Part shown: in pieces, positions 49,865-58,936 of the stretch | How positions within the stretch are numbered: position 1 is the stretch's first letter | How the letters are laid out: every line of letters begins with the position of its first letter | Assembly: GCA_937957685.1 (NCBI GenBank) | Contig: CALGAO010000117.1 | Location: forward strand, 1 to 60,637 | Length of the DNA stretch: 60,637 nt | Direction of reading: 5' to 3' | Source of the DNA: an uncultured Paenibacillaceae bacterium | GTDB lineage: Bacteria > Bacillota > Bacilli > Paenibacillales > DA-C8 | Translations under genes and position numbers: made by a program | The notes under the pieces: generated by a model | Told to the model about the DNA's origin: nothing | Database searches by the model: none | Seen by the model: only the letters and a program-made list of their open reading frames with translations

Positions 49865-50824
49865 ATGTACACCATGATGTTAAACAAATTGCTAAGGGCC
49901 GTGCTCATCATATTCCTCATCAGCATCGTGATTTTCTTTGCCGTTCGCATGGCTCCAGGCGATCCCGTCATGACCGTGCTGGGCGCAATCGGCAACAACC
50001 CGGAGAAGGTGGAGCTGCTGCGCAATCAGATGGGTCTGAACGATCCGCTCTTCGTCCAATATTTCAGATGGATCGGCGGGGTTCTGCGGGGAGACTTCGG
50101 AGTTTCGATGATCAGCGGCAAACCGGTATTGGAGATCATCATGTCCCGCATCGGGGCAAGCATCGAATTGATCATCGCAGCGATCCTCATCGGTCTTGTC
50201 ATCGCCGTTCCGATCGGCATCATCGCCAGTACCAGACCGGGCAAGCTGCTCGACAAGATCTGCACGACGATCAGCATATTGGGGATGAGTACACCTGTAT
50301 TTCTGATCGGGCTGCTCATGATCACCTTGTTTGCGGTGCAATGGCAATGGCTCCCTGCTTCCGGATACGTGGCCTGGTCAGAGGATGCAGGGATGCATGT
50401 CAAGCTGTTGATTATGCCGGCAACGGCACTTGGAATATTCGAAGCGGCCGTTTTTTTCCGTTTTGTGAGGAACGGCATGCTGGATGTGATGCGCGAACCG
50501 TTTATGGAGACGGCTCGGGCGAAGGGGCTGTCTCCTTTTGCCATTTTCGTCAAACACGGCTTCCGCAACACGCTGCTCACGTTCATGACGGTGCTCGGCC
50601 TCGAGATCGGCATCCTGGTATCAGGCACGGTCATCGTGGAGCAGGTGTTCAGCTGGACGGGCATCGGCTGGCTGGTGCTCAATTCGGTATCCACGCGTGA
50701 CTACACCTTGCTGCAAGGCACGGTGCTGTTCGTCTCCGCGGCGGTCGTCATCATCAATCTTCTGCTGAATCTGCTGTACGCTTTCCTCGATCCTCGAGTG
50801 AAGACGCACGGGGGGAGGGGGTAG
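49865..50824 (+). CDS. peptide-type ABC transporter permease (DppB-like)
   Basis: A 319-residue membrane protein with the N-terminal DppB start (LLRAVLIIFLISIVIFFAVR, APGDPVMTVLG) and the EAA loop PFMETARAKGLSPFAIFVKHGFRN. ATG 49865 is chosen behind GAGAGGAGGCG; the ATG at 49841 overlaps the hairpin. It is first of the two channel subunits. Confidence 0.9.
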   Translation: MYTMMLNKLLRAVLIIFLISIVIFFAVRMAPGDPVMTVLGAIGNNPEKVELLRNQMGLNDPLFVQYFRWIGGVLRGDFGVSMISGKPVLEIIMSRIGASIELIIAAILIGLVIAVPIGIIASTRPGKLLDKICTTISILGMSTPVFLIGLLMITLFAVQWQWLPASGYVAWSEDAGMHVKLLIMPATALGIFEAAVFFRFVRNGMLDVMREPFMETARAKGLSPFAIFVKHGFRNTLLTFMTVLGLEIGILVSGTVIVEQVFSWTGIGWLVLNSVSTRDYTLLQGTVLFVSAAVVIINLLLNLLYAFLDPRVKTHGGRG

Positions 50825-50827
50825 AGC

Positions 50828-51694
50828 ATGCGATCGGGATTGCAACTTCAGCGCACCAGGAGAAGATGGCGTCTGAACCGCATCGGCGGCGGAGTTCTCG
50901 TCTGGATCTCCTTCGTCATCATCGCCCTGTATCTGTTGATGGCCCTGTTCCCCACATGGTTCTATGCCTATGATCCATTCGCGATCGATGCGCTGAGCCC
51001 GCTGCAAGCGCCTTCGTTCAAGCATATCTTCGGCACGGACGAGTATGGCCGGGATATCTACTCGCGGATCGTCGACGGGGCTCGCGACACGATCTTCATC
51101 GGCCTCGGATCGGCGATCCTGGCCATGATCATCGGCGTGCCGCTGGGCCTGATCGCCGGCTATTACCGCGGCAAGGCGGATTCCGTCATCTCGCTCATCG
51201 TCGATGGCACGCTGTCCTTCCCGTCGATGCTGCTGGCGATCCTCGTCGTGTCGGCATGGAAGCCAAGCGCCATCACGCTGATCGTCGTGATCGCGCTCGT
51301 CAATTTCCCGAGATTCACGATGATCGTCCGCGGCAATGTGCTCTCGCTGCGCGAACGCGAATATGTGATGGCGGCCAGGCTGTCAGGATTGTCGAACTCC
51401 CGCATCATGTTCGCCGAGATCCTGCCGAACTGCGTGACCCCCATCATCGTGCAGGCATCCTTGCTGGTCGGCAACGCGATCGTCATCGAGACCGGCCTGA
51501 GCTATCTCGGGTTGGGCCTGCAGCCGCCTGATCCTTCCTGGGGCGGCATGCTGACCAGCGCGCAGAGCTACATCTACATCGCGCCATGGTATTCGGCCGC
51601 GCCGGGTCTGGCGATCCTGCTGGCGGTGTTCGCCGTCAACATCCTGGGCGACTACCTGAGCGACAAGATGGACGTGAGGAGGCGAATGGAATGA
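50828..51694 (+). CDS. peptide-type ABC transporter permease (DppC-like)
   Basis: A 288-residue membrane protein with FGTDEYGRDIYSRIVDGARDT and the EAA-type REREYVMAARLSGLSNSRIM, the second channel subunit. Its stop overlaps the next ATPase gene by four bases. Confidence 0.9.
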   Translation: MRSGLQLQRTRRRWRLNRIGGGVLVWISFVIIALYLLMALFPTWFYAYDPFAIDALSPLQAPSFKHIFGTDEYGRDIYSRIVDGARDTIFIGLGSAILAMIIGVPLGLIAGYYRGKADSVISLIVDGTLSFPSMLLAILVVSAWKPSAITLIVVIALVNFPRFTMIVRGNVLSLREREYVMAARLSGLSNSRIMFAEILPNCVTPIIVQASLLVGNAIVIETGLSYLGLGLQPPDPSWGGMLTSAQSYIYIAPWYSAAPGLAILLAVFAVNILGDYLSDKMDVRRRME

Positions 51695-52662
51695 GCAAGC
51701 GTCTGTCAATCAACCATCTGTCCGTCAAGTTCACGCGCGGAGACGAGCAGATCCATGCGGTGACGGACGTCTCCTTCGACATCGCGCCCGGCGAGATCAT
51801 CGGTCTGGTCGGCGAATCGGGCTGCGGCAAATCGGTGACGACCAAGGCCATCCTGCGGCTGCTGGATGGCGGCAACGCGCAGGTGCAGGGACAGGTGCTG
51901 CTGGAGGACGAGGACCTGCTGGCTCTGCCGGAGAAGAAGATGCGCCATGTGCGCGGCAAGCGAATCGCTCTCATCCCGCAGAATCCGCTGTCCAGCCTCA
52001 ATCCGGTGCTGACGATCGGCGATCAGGTGGCCGAACCGCTGATCGAGCACTTCGGCATGTCGAAGAAAGAGGCGTGGAAGAAGGCGCGGGAGGCGCTGAC
52101 GAAGGTCGGATTCCCGCAAGGGGATGCCTATCTGAAGCGGTATGCCAACGAGTTCAGCGGCGGGCTCAGGCAGCGGATCGCGATCGCGATGGCGATCATC
52201 AGCGAGCCGGATCTGCTGATCGCTGACGAGCCCACCACCGCGCTGGACGTGACGATCCAGGCGCAGATCCTGAATCTGCTGCGCCGCATCGTGCGCGAGA
52301 CGAACACCTCGCTCCTGCTGATCACGCATGACCTGGCGGTCGTCTCGGAGATGTGCGACAAGATCGGCGTCATGTATGCCGGACAGATCGTCGAATGGGG
52401 CGAGAAGCGCAAGGTGCTGCGCGAGCCGAAGCATCCGTACACGGAGGCGCTGATCGCCGCCATTCCGGACAAGCGCACGGAAGCCGGCTTCATGACGATA
52501 CCCGGGCAGCCGCCGAAGCTGACGGAGATTCCGAACATGTGCCATTTTGCGGATCGCTGCGCGTATGCGGAGGAAGCCTGCAGAAGATCGGCCATCGCTT
52601 ATTCACTCGATGAAGAGGGGAGGGGAGTGCGTTGCCTGAAACCACTCAGCAGATCGTCCTGA
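51691..52662 (+). CDS. peptide-type ABC transporter ATP-binding protein (DppD-like)
   Basis: A 323-residue ATPase: Walker A GESGCGKSVT, signature FSGGLRQRIAIAMAI, LLIADEPTTALDVT and the C-terminal oligopeptide-type Cys stretch (NMCHFADRCAYAEEACR). ATGA overlap with the permease gene. It drives uptake with its DppF-like partner. Confidence 0.92.
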   Translation: MSKRLSINHLSVKFTRGDEQIHAVTDVSFDIAPGEIIGLVGESGCGKSVTTKAILRLLDGGNAQVQGQVLLEDEDLLALPEKKMRHVRGKRIALIPQNPLSSLNPVLTIGDQVAEPLIEHFGMSKKEAWKKAREALTKVGFPQGDAYLKRYANEFSGGLRQRIAIAMAIISEPDLLIADEPTTALDVTIQAQILNLLRRIVRETNTSLLLITHDLAVVSEMCDKIGVMYAGQIVEWGEKRKVLREPKHPYTEALIAAIPDKRTEAGFMTIPGQPPKLTEIPNMCHFADRCAYAEEACRRSAIAYSLDEEGRGVRCLKPLSRSS

Positions 52663-53642
52663 AGCTGGAGGGCATCTCCAAGACCTACCACACCGGCAGG
52701 CTGGGCTCGGGCACCAGTCTGAAGGCCGTTCAGGATGTGAATCTGGAGATCCGCAGGGGCGAGATCTTCGGCATCGTCGGCGAATCGGGCTGCGGCAAAT
52801 CGACGGTGGCCAAGATGGTCGCCCAGCTGCTGCCGCAAACCTCCGGCACGATCTATCTCGAGCAGGAGCCGGTTGAGCTCCGGGACAGGAAGAAGCTGCA
52901 CGAATACCGGAAGAAGGTGCAGATGGTGTTCCAGGACCCGTATTCCTCCCTGAATCCCAAGAAGACGATCCGCCAATCGGTGCTCATGCCGCTCAGATCC
53001 CTCTATGGCATGTCCGGCCGGGAGGCGGACGCCAGATTCGAGCGGATGATGGAGCTGGTCGGCTTGCCGAAGCGGCTGCATGAGGCCTATCCCCACGAGA
53101 TGTCGGGCGGACAGCTGCAACGCGCGGCCATCGCTCGCGCGCTGATCGTCGATCCGCTCGTGCTGATCGCGGATGAGCCGATCGCCGCGCTGGATGTGTC
53201 GATCCAGTCCCAGGTGCTCAACCTGATGAGCGATCTGCAGCGCGAGATCGGGCTCACGATCCTGTTCATCTCGCATGATCTGCGCGTCGTGGAGCAATTC
53301 ACCGACCGGACGGCCATCATGTATCTGGGCAATGTGGTGGAGGTCGGGGAGACGAAGCAGCTCTTCCGCTATCCAGACCATCCGTATACAAGGGCGCTGA
53401 TCCGTTCCATCCCGCGACTGGACAGCGACGGGGAAGGACACTTCGAGGTGTTGGAAGGAGAGGTTCCGAGCCTGTACAACATCCCGCAGGGCTGTCCGTT
53501 CCATACGCGCTGCGCCTTCCGCACAGACCGCTGCCTGTCCGTCAAGCCGCTGCTTCAGCCGGTTGGCGGTGAGGAGAGGCATGTGGCCTGCCATCACCCT
53601 TTGCATCACGAAGCTCAGACATCTGGTGCCGATGCCGGTTAG
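52632..53642 (+). CDS. peptide-type ABC transporter ATP-binding protein (DppF-like)
   Basis: A 336-residue ATPase: Walker A GESGCGKST, signature MSGGQLQRAAIARAL, LIADEPIAALDVS and a C-terminal Cys motif GCPFHTRCAFRTDRC. The start is TTG 52632 behind AGGGGAGGGGAG, inside the upstream gene. It closes the transporter set. Confidence 0.9.
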   Translation: MPETTQQIVLKLEGISKTYHTGRLGSGTSLKAVQDVNLEIRRGEIFGIVGESGCGKSTVAKMVAQLLPQTSGTIYLEQEPVELRDRKKLHEYRKKVQMVFQDPYSSLNPKKTIRQSVLMPLRSLYGMSGREADARFERMMELVGLPKRLHEAYPHEMSGGQLQRAAIARALIVDPLVLIADEPIAALDVSIQSQVLNLMSDLQREIGLTILFISHDLRVVEQFTDRTAIMYLGNVVEVGETKQLFRYPDHPYTRALIRSIPRLDSDGEGHFEVLEGEVPSLYNIPQGCPFHTRCAFRTDRCLSVKPLLQPVGGEERHVACHHPLHHEAQTSGADAG

Positions 53643-53687
53643 TTCGATGTGAGATGCCATATCAGGAATGGGAAAGAGGGGACGAAG

Positions 53688-54881
53688 ATGTCGATTGACA
53701 AGGGTTTGTTCGTGTATCCATGGACGCTGGGCGAAGCCGGAGTGGACGAGCCGATCCGGTATTACCGCGACGAGCTGGGGGTGAATGCCCTGTATGTAAA
53801 CGGAAGCTACCACAGCGGGCGGTTCTTCCAGCCGACTTCGGAGACGCGCGTGCTGACCAGGCATGACTCGGGGCTGTCATTCCTCCCGGATCTGAAGCTG
53901 TACCCGGAGGAGCTGCGGCCGGTGACCGACAAGGGCGTGCAGGACGGTCTGCATGCGCGCATCCGGGAATCCTGCGACAAGCACGGCGTGGCGTATCGTT
54001 CCTGGGCGGTCGGTCTGCACAGCTCGACGCTGGGCAAGGCGCATCCGGAGTATGGCGTCACCAATGTGTTCGGGACCGTCTTCGACTACGCGCTCTGTCC
54101 GAGCCAGCCTGTCGTCAGGCAGTACCTCCTGGGGCTGGTTCAGGATATCGCCGTGAACCTGCGTCCCGGTCAGCTGATGCTGGAGACGCCGAACTTCCTG
54201 GGATTCATCCACGGGCATCACCATGAGCTGATTCTCAGCCAGCTGGGCCCGGTCGGGGAATATCTGCTGTCGCTGTGCTTCTGCGATGCGTGCAAGGCGC
54301 GAGCATCTGCGGAAGGCATCGATGTGGAACTGCTGGAGAGGATCGTGAAGCAGCGGATCGCCTATCTGACAGAACGTGAACGCGGCGGCATCGCGGCGGA
54401 GTTCACCCAGGCGGAGCTGGCTTCCCTGCTCGTGGAGGAACCGCTTGTCCATGCGTATACGCTGATGCGGATCCGCTCCGTAACCGAACTTCTGCGGGAA
54501 GCCCACGCGATCACGCAGAAGCTTGGCATTCGCCTGCTGACCGTGCCATCGGTGTTTACGCGCCCCGGCTCGAAGGCCTGGATGGAGGGTACGGGGTTGA
54601 AGCAGCTGGATTCCTTTATCGATGGGTTCATGCTGCTGTCCTACTTCCCGAATCCTGCCTGGGTGAAGGCGGACATCGAATGGCTGCGCCTGTTCGCCGG
54701 TTCTGCTCCACTTTACTGCGCATTTAACGCGGGCGGAAGCGACGCACCGGACGAAGCCACCTTGCGGGCCTGTGTCCAGCAGGCGGTTTCCTTCAATCCG
54801 GAAGCCATCGTCTTCTACAACGCCTCGCTGCTGACCGAGACCCGGCTGAAGTGGATCGGCAACATCAACCGCACGATATAA
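53688..54881 (+). CDS. unrecognised protein of the catabolic island (397 aa)
   Basis: I do not recognise this family with certainty. The 397-residue soluble protein lacks a signal peptide. It starts with GLFVYPWTLGEAGVDEPIRYY and has GFIHGHHHELIL, a CFCDACKAR pair of Cys, LLTVPSVFTRPG and YCAFNAGGS. Alternating hydrophobic strands and helices look like a TIM barrel, such as a glycosyl-hydrolase-like or xylose-isomerase-like fold. ATG 53688 follows AAGAGGGG. It sits between the transporter and the oxidoreductase, so a substrate-processing role is likely. Its stop lies inside the 20-bp duplication at 54878-54917. Confidence 0.65.
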   Translation: MSIDKGLFVYPWTLGEAGVDEPIRYYRDELGVNALYVNGSYHSGRFFQPTSETRVLTRHDSGLSFLPDLKLYPEELRPVTDKGVQDGLHARIRESCDKHGVAYRSWAVGLHSSTLGKAHPEYGVTNVFGTVFDYALCPSQPVVRQYLLGLVQDIAVNLRPGQLMLETPNFLGFIHGHHHELILSQLGPVGEYLLSLCFCDACKARASAEGIDVELLERIVKQRIAYLTERERGGIAAEFTQAELASLLVEEPLVHAYTLMRIRSVTELLREAHAITQKLGIRLLTVPSVFTRPGSKAWMEGTGLKQLDSFIDGFMLLSYFPNPAWVKADIEWLRLFAGSAPLYCAFNAGGSDAPDEATLRACVQQAVSFNPEAIVFYNASLLTETRLKWIGNINRTI

Positions 54882-54917
54882 GGAGAAGATGTACGTGATA
54901 AGGAGAGGATGTACGTG
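54878..54917 (+). repeat. 20-bp tandem duplication of a ribosome site and start codon
   Basis: Two copies of ATAAGGAGA(A/G)GATGTACGTG, 54878-54897 and 54898-54917, differ at one base. Each supplies AAGGAG and ATG. The first ATG (54889) opens only a 14-codon frame; the second (54909) opens the oxidoreductase. The first copy also includes the upstream stop codon. Confidence 0.9.
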
Positions 54918-55904
54918 GAGGCTGCGATTATAGGCGCCGGATTTATCGGGCAGTTGCACCGTCTGGCGTGGGAAGCAAGCGGGGTGCAGGTGCGCGTGAT
55001 GGTGGATCCGTACCTGCCGGAGCAGAGAAGGATGGAGCTGGAGAGGCTGGGCGTGGCGGTGGTGGATCGGATCGACGAGGCGTATGCCCTGCGTCCGGGG
55101 CTGGATGCCGTCAGCATCTGCACACCGCCCGGCAGGCATGCGGCGGATCTGGCTCACGTGCTGGAGCATGGCACTCCGGTCCTGCTGGAGAAGCCGGCGG
55201 CCGCCTGCCGCGAGGATTATATGGCGATGCTGAAGGCGGTGGAGGAGCGCGATGCCAGAGTCATGATCGGACTTACGCAGCGCTTCTATCCCGAGGTGCA
55301 GCAGGCCGCCGCATGGGTCCGCGAGGGCAGGATCGGGCGTCCGGTAGCCTTCCACGACTCGATGATCCTGAGCGGCCAGGGCTTGCCCAGGTGGTACGAG
55401 GACCGCAGCCTGTCCGGAGGCGGCATCTGGATCACGAACGGCGTCCATCTGCTCGACCGCCTGCAGTATATCCTGGAGGATGAGCTGGCGGAGATCGGAC
55501 ATTTTGACCTGGTGGAGGATGACAGAGGGCTGGATCGGCTGGCCGTAGCGTTCGGAGAGACAACGGACGGCATCCCGTTTCATATACATCTGGAATGGAG
55601 CGAGGTTCGCGGGCTGCAGCGGACGGTGATCTACGGCACGCAAGGCAGGATCGAGCTTCAGACTTGGCAACATGCCGTGCTGTATGATATGGCCGGAAGA
55701 GAGTTCCGATATGAGCCCTATGGGCAGAGCGATACGTTCGACGAACGCACGGTGCGCGGTTTGACATCGGAGGTGCAGGCGTTCCTCCAGGGGCTGAGCG
55801 GCGCATTTCCCAAAGGGCTGACGCTTCGGGAGCACCTGCCGACGATGGACAGGATATGGGAAGCTTATGACAGGAAAAGGGGAAAGCCGAATGAGAATCG
55901 ATGA
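54909..55904 (+). CDS. Gfo/Idh/MocA family oxidoreductase
   Basis: A 331-residue NAD(P)-dependent dehydrogenase of sugar or inositol type: Rossmann motif AAIIGAGFIGQLHRLAWEAS, EKPAA (catalytic-type Lys), and a C-terminal GFO_IDH_MocA domain. The start ATG 54909 is the second of two duplicated start sites; the first is out of frame. Substrate unknown. The 3' end overlaps the PLP enzyme start region by 14 bases. Confidence 0.85.
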   Translation: MYVEAAIIGAGFIGQLHRLAWEASGVQVRVMVDPYLPEQRRMELERLGVAVVDRIDEAYALRPGLDAVSICTPPGRHAADLAHVLEHGTPVLLEKPAAACREDYMAMLKAVEERDARVMIGLTQRFYPEVQQAAAWVREGRIGRPVAFHDSMILSGQGLPRWYEDRSLSGGGIWITNGVHLLDRLQYILEDELAEIGHFDLVEDDRGLDRLAVAFGETTDGIPFHIHLEWSEVRGLQRTVIYGTQGRIELQTWQHAVLYDMAGREFRYEPYGQSDTFDERTVRGLTSEVQAFLQGLSGAFPKGLTLREHLPTMDRIWEAYDRKRGKPNENR

Positions 55905-56991
55905 TTGGGATCTCTTGACCGATACGCCGTTTGTCGCCGTCGATCTTCCCACCATGGAGAGGAATATCGCGAGGTTGGGCCAGCTGGCCCGGGAAGCCGG
56001 GGTCAAGCTTCGCCCGCATACGAAGACGCACAAGAGCCCGGATATCGCGAAGCTGCAGCTGGAGCATGGCGCCTGCGGCATCACCACGGCGAAGCTGGGC
56101 GAGGCGGAGGTGATGGCCGAGGAGGGGATCGAGGATATCCTGATCGCCTTCCCGCTGTATGGGCGGGCCAAGCTGAAGCGGTTCGCGGCGCTTGCCGGCA
56201 GGGTCCGGAATGCGATGGTGGCCTTCGACGATATCGAGGTGGCGAAGGGCATCAACGATGTGGGCGAGTCGCTTGGCCGCAGGATACCGGTCTATATCGA
56301 TATCGATACGGGATTGCACCGGATGGGGCGAGATCCGGTCACCAGCGTGGATCATATCGTGGAGATCGCGAAGCTGCCGTACATCGAGGTGCGCGGGCTG
56401 ATGAGCCACACCGGACATGCCTACAACAGGGATTCCGATGAGGAGAGGCTGGCCATCGCGCGGGAGGATGCGATCCTGATGAACAGCACCAGGGAACTGC
56501 TGGAGATGAGGGGCATCCATGTGCCGGAGATCAGCATCGGCGCCTCGGCGACCGCGCGCTTCATCAAGGACATCCCGCACGCCACGGAGATGCGTCCCGG
56601 CATGTACGTGTTCAATGACCGGTTCGTCATGGATTCGGGCGGCGCGACCGTGGAGGACTGTGCGGTCAGGGTGATCGCGACCGTCGTGGCCCGGCCGGCT
56701 CCCGACCGGATCATCATCGACGCCGGCAGCAAGACGCTGGCCCTCGACCAGTTCCGCCATGGCGGCCACGGGCTGATCGTCGGGCATGACAACCTCGTGC
56801 TGCGCACGCTGTCCGAAGAGCATGGCACGATCCAGGTGAACGGCTCGACGGATCTGAGGATCGGCGATGTGATCCAGATCATCCCCAATCATATCTGCCC
56901 CGTGATTAACCTGGCCGATGAGCTGTACGGCTTCCGGGACGGGAAGCTGGAGAAGATCATACCGGTCAAGGCGCGCGGCAAGAATCGCTGA
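55891..56991 (+). CDS. fold-type III PLP enzyme, D-serine dehydratase / D-threonine aldolase family
   Basis: A 366-residue alanine-racemase-fold enzyme of the DSD1/D-threonine aldolase group. The PLP Lys is in LRPHTKTHKSPDIAKLQ, and the C-terminal PNHICPVINL holds the His-x-Cys pair that binds zinc in eukaryotic D-serine dehydratase. It probably eliminates or cleaves a D-amino acid: D-serine to pyruvate via 2-aminoacrylate, or D-threonine-type retro-aldol. ATG 55891 behind AAAGGGG. The neighbours (N-acyl-D-amino-acid deacylase, RidA) agree, as RidA clears aminoacrylate-type intermediates. Confidence 0.82.
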   Translation: MRIDDWDLLTDTPFVAVDLPTMERNIARLGQLAREAGVKLRPHTKTHKSPDIAKLQLEHGACGITTAKLGEAEVMAEEGIEDILIAFPLYGRAKLKRFAALAGRVRNAMVAFDDIEVAKGINDVGESLGRRIPVYIDIDTGLHRMGRDPVTSVDHIVEIAKLPYIEVRGLMSHTGHAYNRDSDEERLAIAREDAILMNSTRELLEMRGIHVPEISIGASATARFIKDIPHATEMRPGMYVFNDRFVMDSGGATVEDCAVRVIATVVARPAPDRIIIDAGSKTLALDQFRHGGHGLIVGHDNLVLRTLSEEHGTIQVNGSTDLRIGDVIQIIPNHICPVINLADELYGFRDGKLEKIIPVKARGKNR

Positions 56992-57141
56992 CAGGCGAAC
57001 GGCGGACAGGACGTCGGCGGAATGTTTGAATGATGGTACGAAGGCAGGATCGTACGAACTTCGTAACGACGAAGGTTGGATCGGACGTATCGCGGCAATG
57101 ACGCATGTCATGTACTACAACTCGGTTGGGAAGTGGAGCAG
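56992..57141. other. intergenic region with two short hairpins
   Basis: GTACGA/TCGTAC (around 57035-57055) and AACTTCGT/ACGAAGGTT (around 57057-57078) could pair; no T run and no clear promoter. The D-aminoacylase-like gene may be read through from upstream. Confidence 0.35.
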
Positions 57142-58680
57142 ATGAATTTTGATATCGTGATCAGAGCTGGCATGATCGTGGACGGCACGGGCGAGCCGGC
57201 GTACGTCGGAGATATCGGCATCGTGGACGACAAGATCGCGGCGATCGGCGATCTGGAGGGGGCTGCGGCCGAGACGGTGATCGACGCCGCGGGCAGGATC
57301 GTCGCGCCGGGCTTCATCGATGTCCATGTGCATTCGGAGCTTGCCCTGCTCGGCGGACGGGATCGTTATGCCCCGTTGAAGATGGGCGTGACGACGCAGC
57401 TGGCGGGACCGGACGGATTCTCCTGGGCGCCGCTGGCGGGCGTGTCGTTCCAGGAGATGAAGGAGCTCCTCCACGTGTTTTATGAGGATGACGCGTTGAA
57501 TGGTTACAACGCCATGACGGTTCAGCAGCTGCTCGACCTGTATCGCGGCCATATCCCGTCCAATCTGGTGCTGCAGGCACCGCACGGCTCGATCCGCTGC
57601 GCGGTCGTCGGGTGGGCGGATCGTCCGGCGACGGAGGATGAGCTTCAGGCGATGGAGAAGCTGACGAGCGAGTGGATGGAGGCGGGGGCCAAGGCCTTCT
57701 GCACGGGTCTGGAGTACGAGCCGATGCGGCGCGCCGATACGCGGGAGCTTGTCCGTCTGGCGAAGGTGGCCGGCCGATATGTCGGGCTCTATGTGGCGCA
57801 TCAGCGCGGCTATGCGGACAAGGTGGCCATCGGCTGCGGCGAGACGTTCCGGATCGCCAGGGAGGCGGAGGTGCCGGTGCATATCTCCCATTTCGCGGTG
57901 AGTGAAACGGCTGAGCAGCTCGTGGACGGCGCCCTGCGCGAAGGCTTGCGCGTCACCTTCGACATGTACCCGTATCCGGCCGGCTGCACGCATCTGTTGA
58001 TGGGCCTGCCGGAGGACCTGCAGCTGGGCCCTCCGGCCGACATCATCCGACGCTTGCAGGATCGGTCGGTGCGGGAGTCGATGAAGGAATACATCGAGCA
58101 ATATTTCCCGCTGGCTCGGGTCGTCTTCGCGGCTGCCGGCGCAGATCAGCCGACCGGCTGGGAAGGGCTGTCGCTCGGTGAGGTGCGGGATCTGCTGGGC
58201 ATGCCCCTGCAGGATGCGGTCGCCCATATCCTGATCAAGACCAATCTGCAGGCGCTCATGGTGTATCATTGGCCGAAGGAGCGATATGGCGAACTGCAGC
58301 GCACCTTCCGGCATCGGGCTCATATGGTGTCGACGGACGGCGTGTACGCGGGAGAGAAGCCGCATCCCCGCGGCTTCGGCACGTATCCGAAGGTGCTGGG
58401 AGAGTACGTTCGCGAGAACGGATGGCTCACGCTGGAAGAGGCGGTGTACAAGATGAGCGGATTCCCGGCTAAGACCTTCGGCATCCGGGATCGGGGGATC
58501 GTAAGCAAAGGTTGCTATGCGGACCTTGTGGTCTTCGATCCGCATACGATCGCCGGCCCGGCGACGTTCGCGGACCCGCGCCAGGACCCGGTCGGCATCG
58601 ACTATGTGCTGGTGAATGGGCGCATCGCGATCGACCATAACCAACCTTGCGCCGGGCTGCACGGCCGGGTGCTGGATTGA
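57142..58680 (+). CDS. N-acyl-D-amino-acid deacylase family amidohydrolase with altered metal site
   Basis: A 512-residue amidohydrolase-superfamily enzyme of the D-aminoacylase group, which hydrolyses N-acyl-D-amino acids. Metal-site residues are His62 and His64 (DVHVHSE), His220 (YVAHQRG) and His250 (HISHF), and catalytic Asp399 is in STDGVYAGEKPHPRGFGTYP. The bridging Cys96 of the family loop (NCGFS) is Asp91 here (PDGFS), a notable change. ATG 57142 chosen because the N-terminal text (DIVIRAGMIVDGTG) begins there. It probably supplies a free D-amino acid to the PLP enzyme upstream. The 3' end is repeated 152 bases downstream. Confidence 0.82.
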   Translation: MNFDIVIRAGMIVDGTGEPAYVGDIGIVDDKIAAIGDLEGAAAETVIDAAGRIVAPGFIDVHVHSELALLGGRDRYAPLKMGVTTQLAGPDGFSWAPLAGVSFQEMKELLHVFYEDDALNGYNAMTVQQLLDLYRGHIPSNLVLQAPHGSIRCAVVGWADRPATEDELQAMEKLTSEWMEAGAKAFCTGLEYEPMRRADTRELVRLAKVAGRYVGLYVAHQRGYADKVAIGCGETFRIAREAEVPVHISHFAVSETAEQLVDGALREGLRVTFDMYPYPAGCTHLLMGLPEDLQLGPPADIIRRLQDRSVRESMKEYIEQYFPLARVVFAAAGADQPTGWEGLSLGEVRDLLGMPLQDAVAHILIKTNLQALMVYHWPKERYGELQRTFRHRAHMVSTDGVYAGEKPHPRGFGTYPKVLGEYVRENGWLTLEEAVYKMSGFPAKTFGIRDRGIVSKGCYADLVVFDPHTIAGPATFADPRQDPVGIDYVLVNGRIAIDHNQPCAGLHGRVLD

Positions 58681-58831
58681 CCTGTGTCGGCGGACGAGCC
58701 GTGCCCAGGTCTGTGCAGGAGCATGGCGGCAACGCCATAGGGCCCTGCCAGGTATGCGCCAGCTGGCACGGCTCCATCGCCACAGCCCCTGGCCGACCTT
58801 GCGCCAGTTTGCACGGCCGGGTGCTGGATTG
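58645..58831. repeat. duplicated 3' end of the deacylase gene
   Basis: A 35-bp block ending GGCCGGGTGCTGGATTG occurs at 58645-58679 (inside the gene) and at 58797-58831 (32 of 35 bases equal), with a shorter related block TGCGCCAGCTGGCACGGC at 58755-58772. The rest of 58681-58936 has no gene. Confidence 0.75.
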
Positions 58832-58936
58832 GTGGTGCCTGTCTGCCGTTGGCGTCCATTCGGATCTGGGTTGCAGTGTTTTATAAGGATGAGAGGATCT
58901 TGTCGTGGACCATTTTCAACTATGGAGGAATCGGGC

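Noticed and set aside
53877..56255. Minus-strand frame of 792 codons
   Set aside because: It lies opposite three plus-strand genes with clear protein families; its translation is His/Arg/Gln-rich and resembles antisense of GC-rich DNA.
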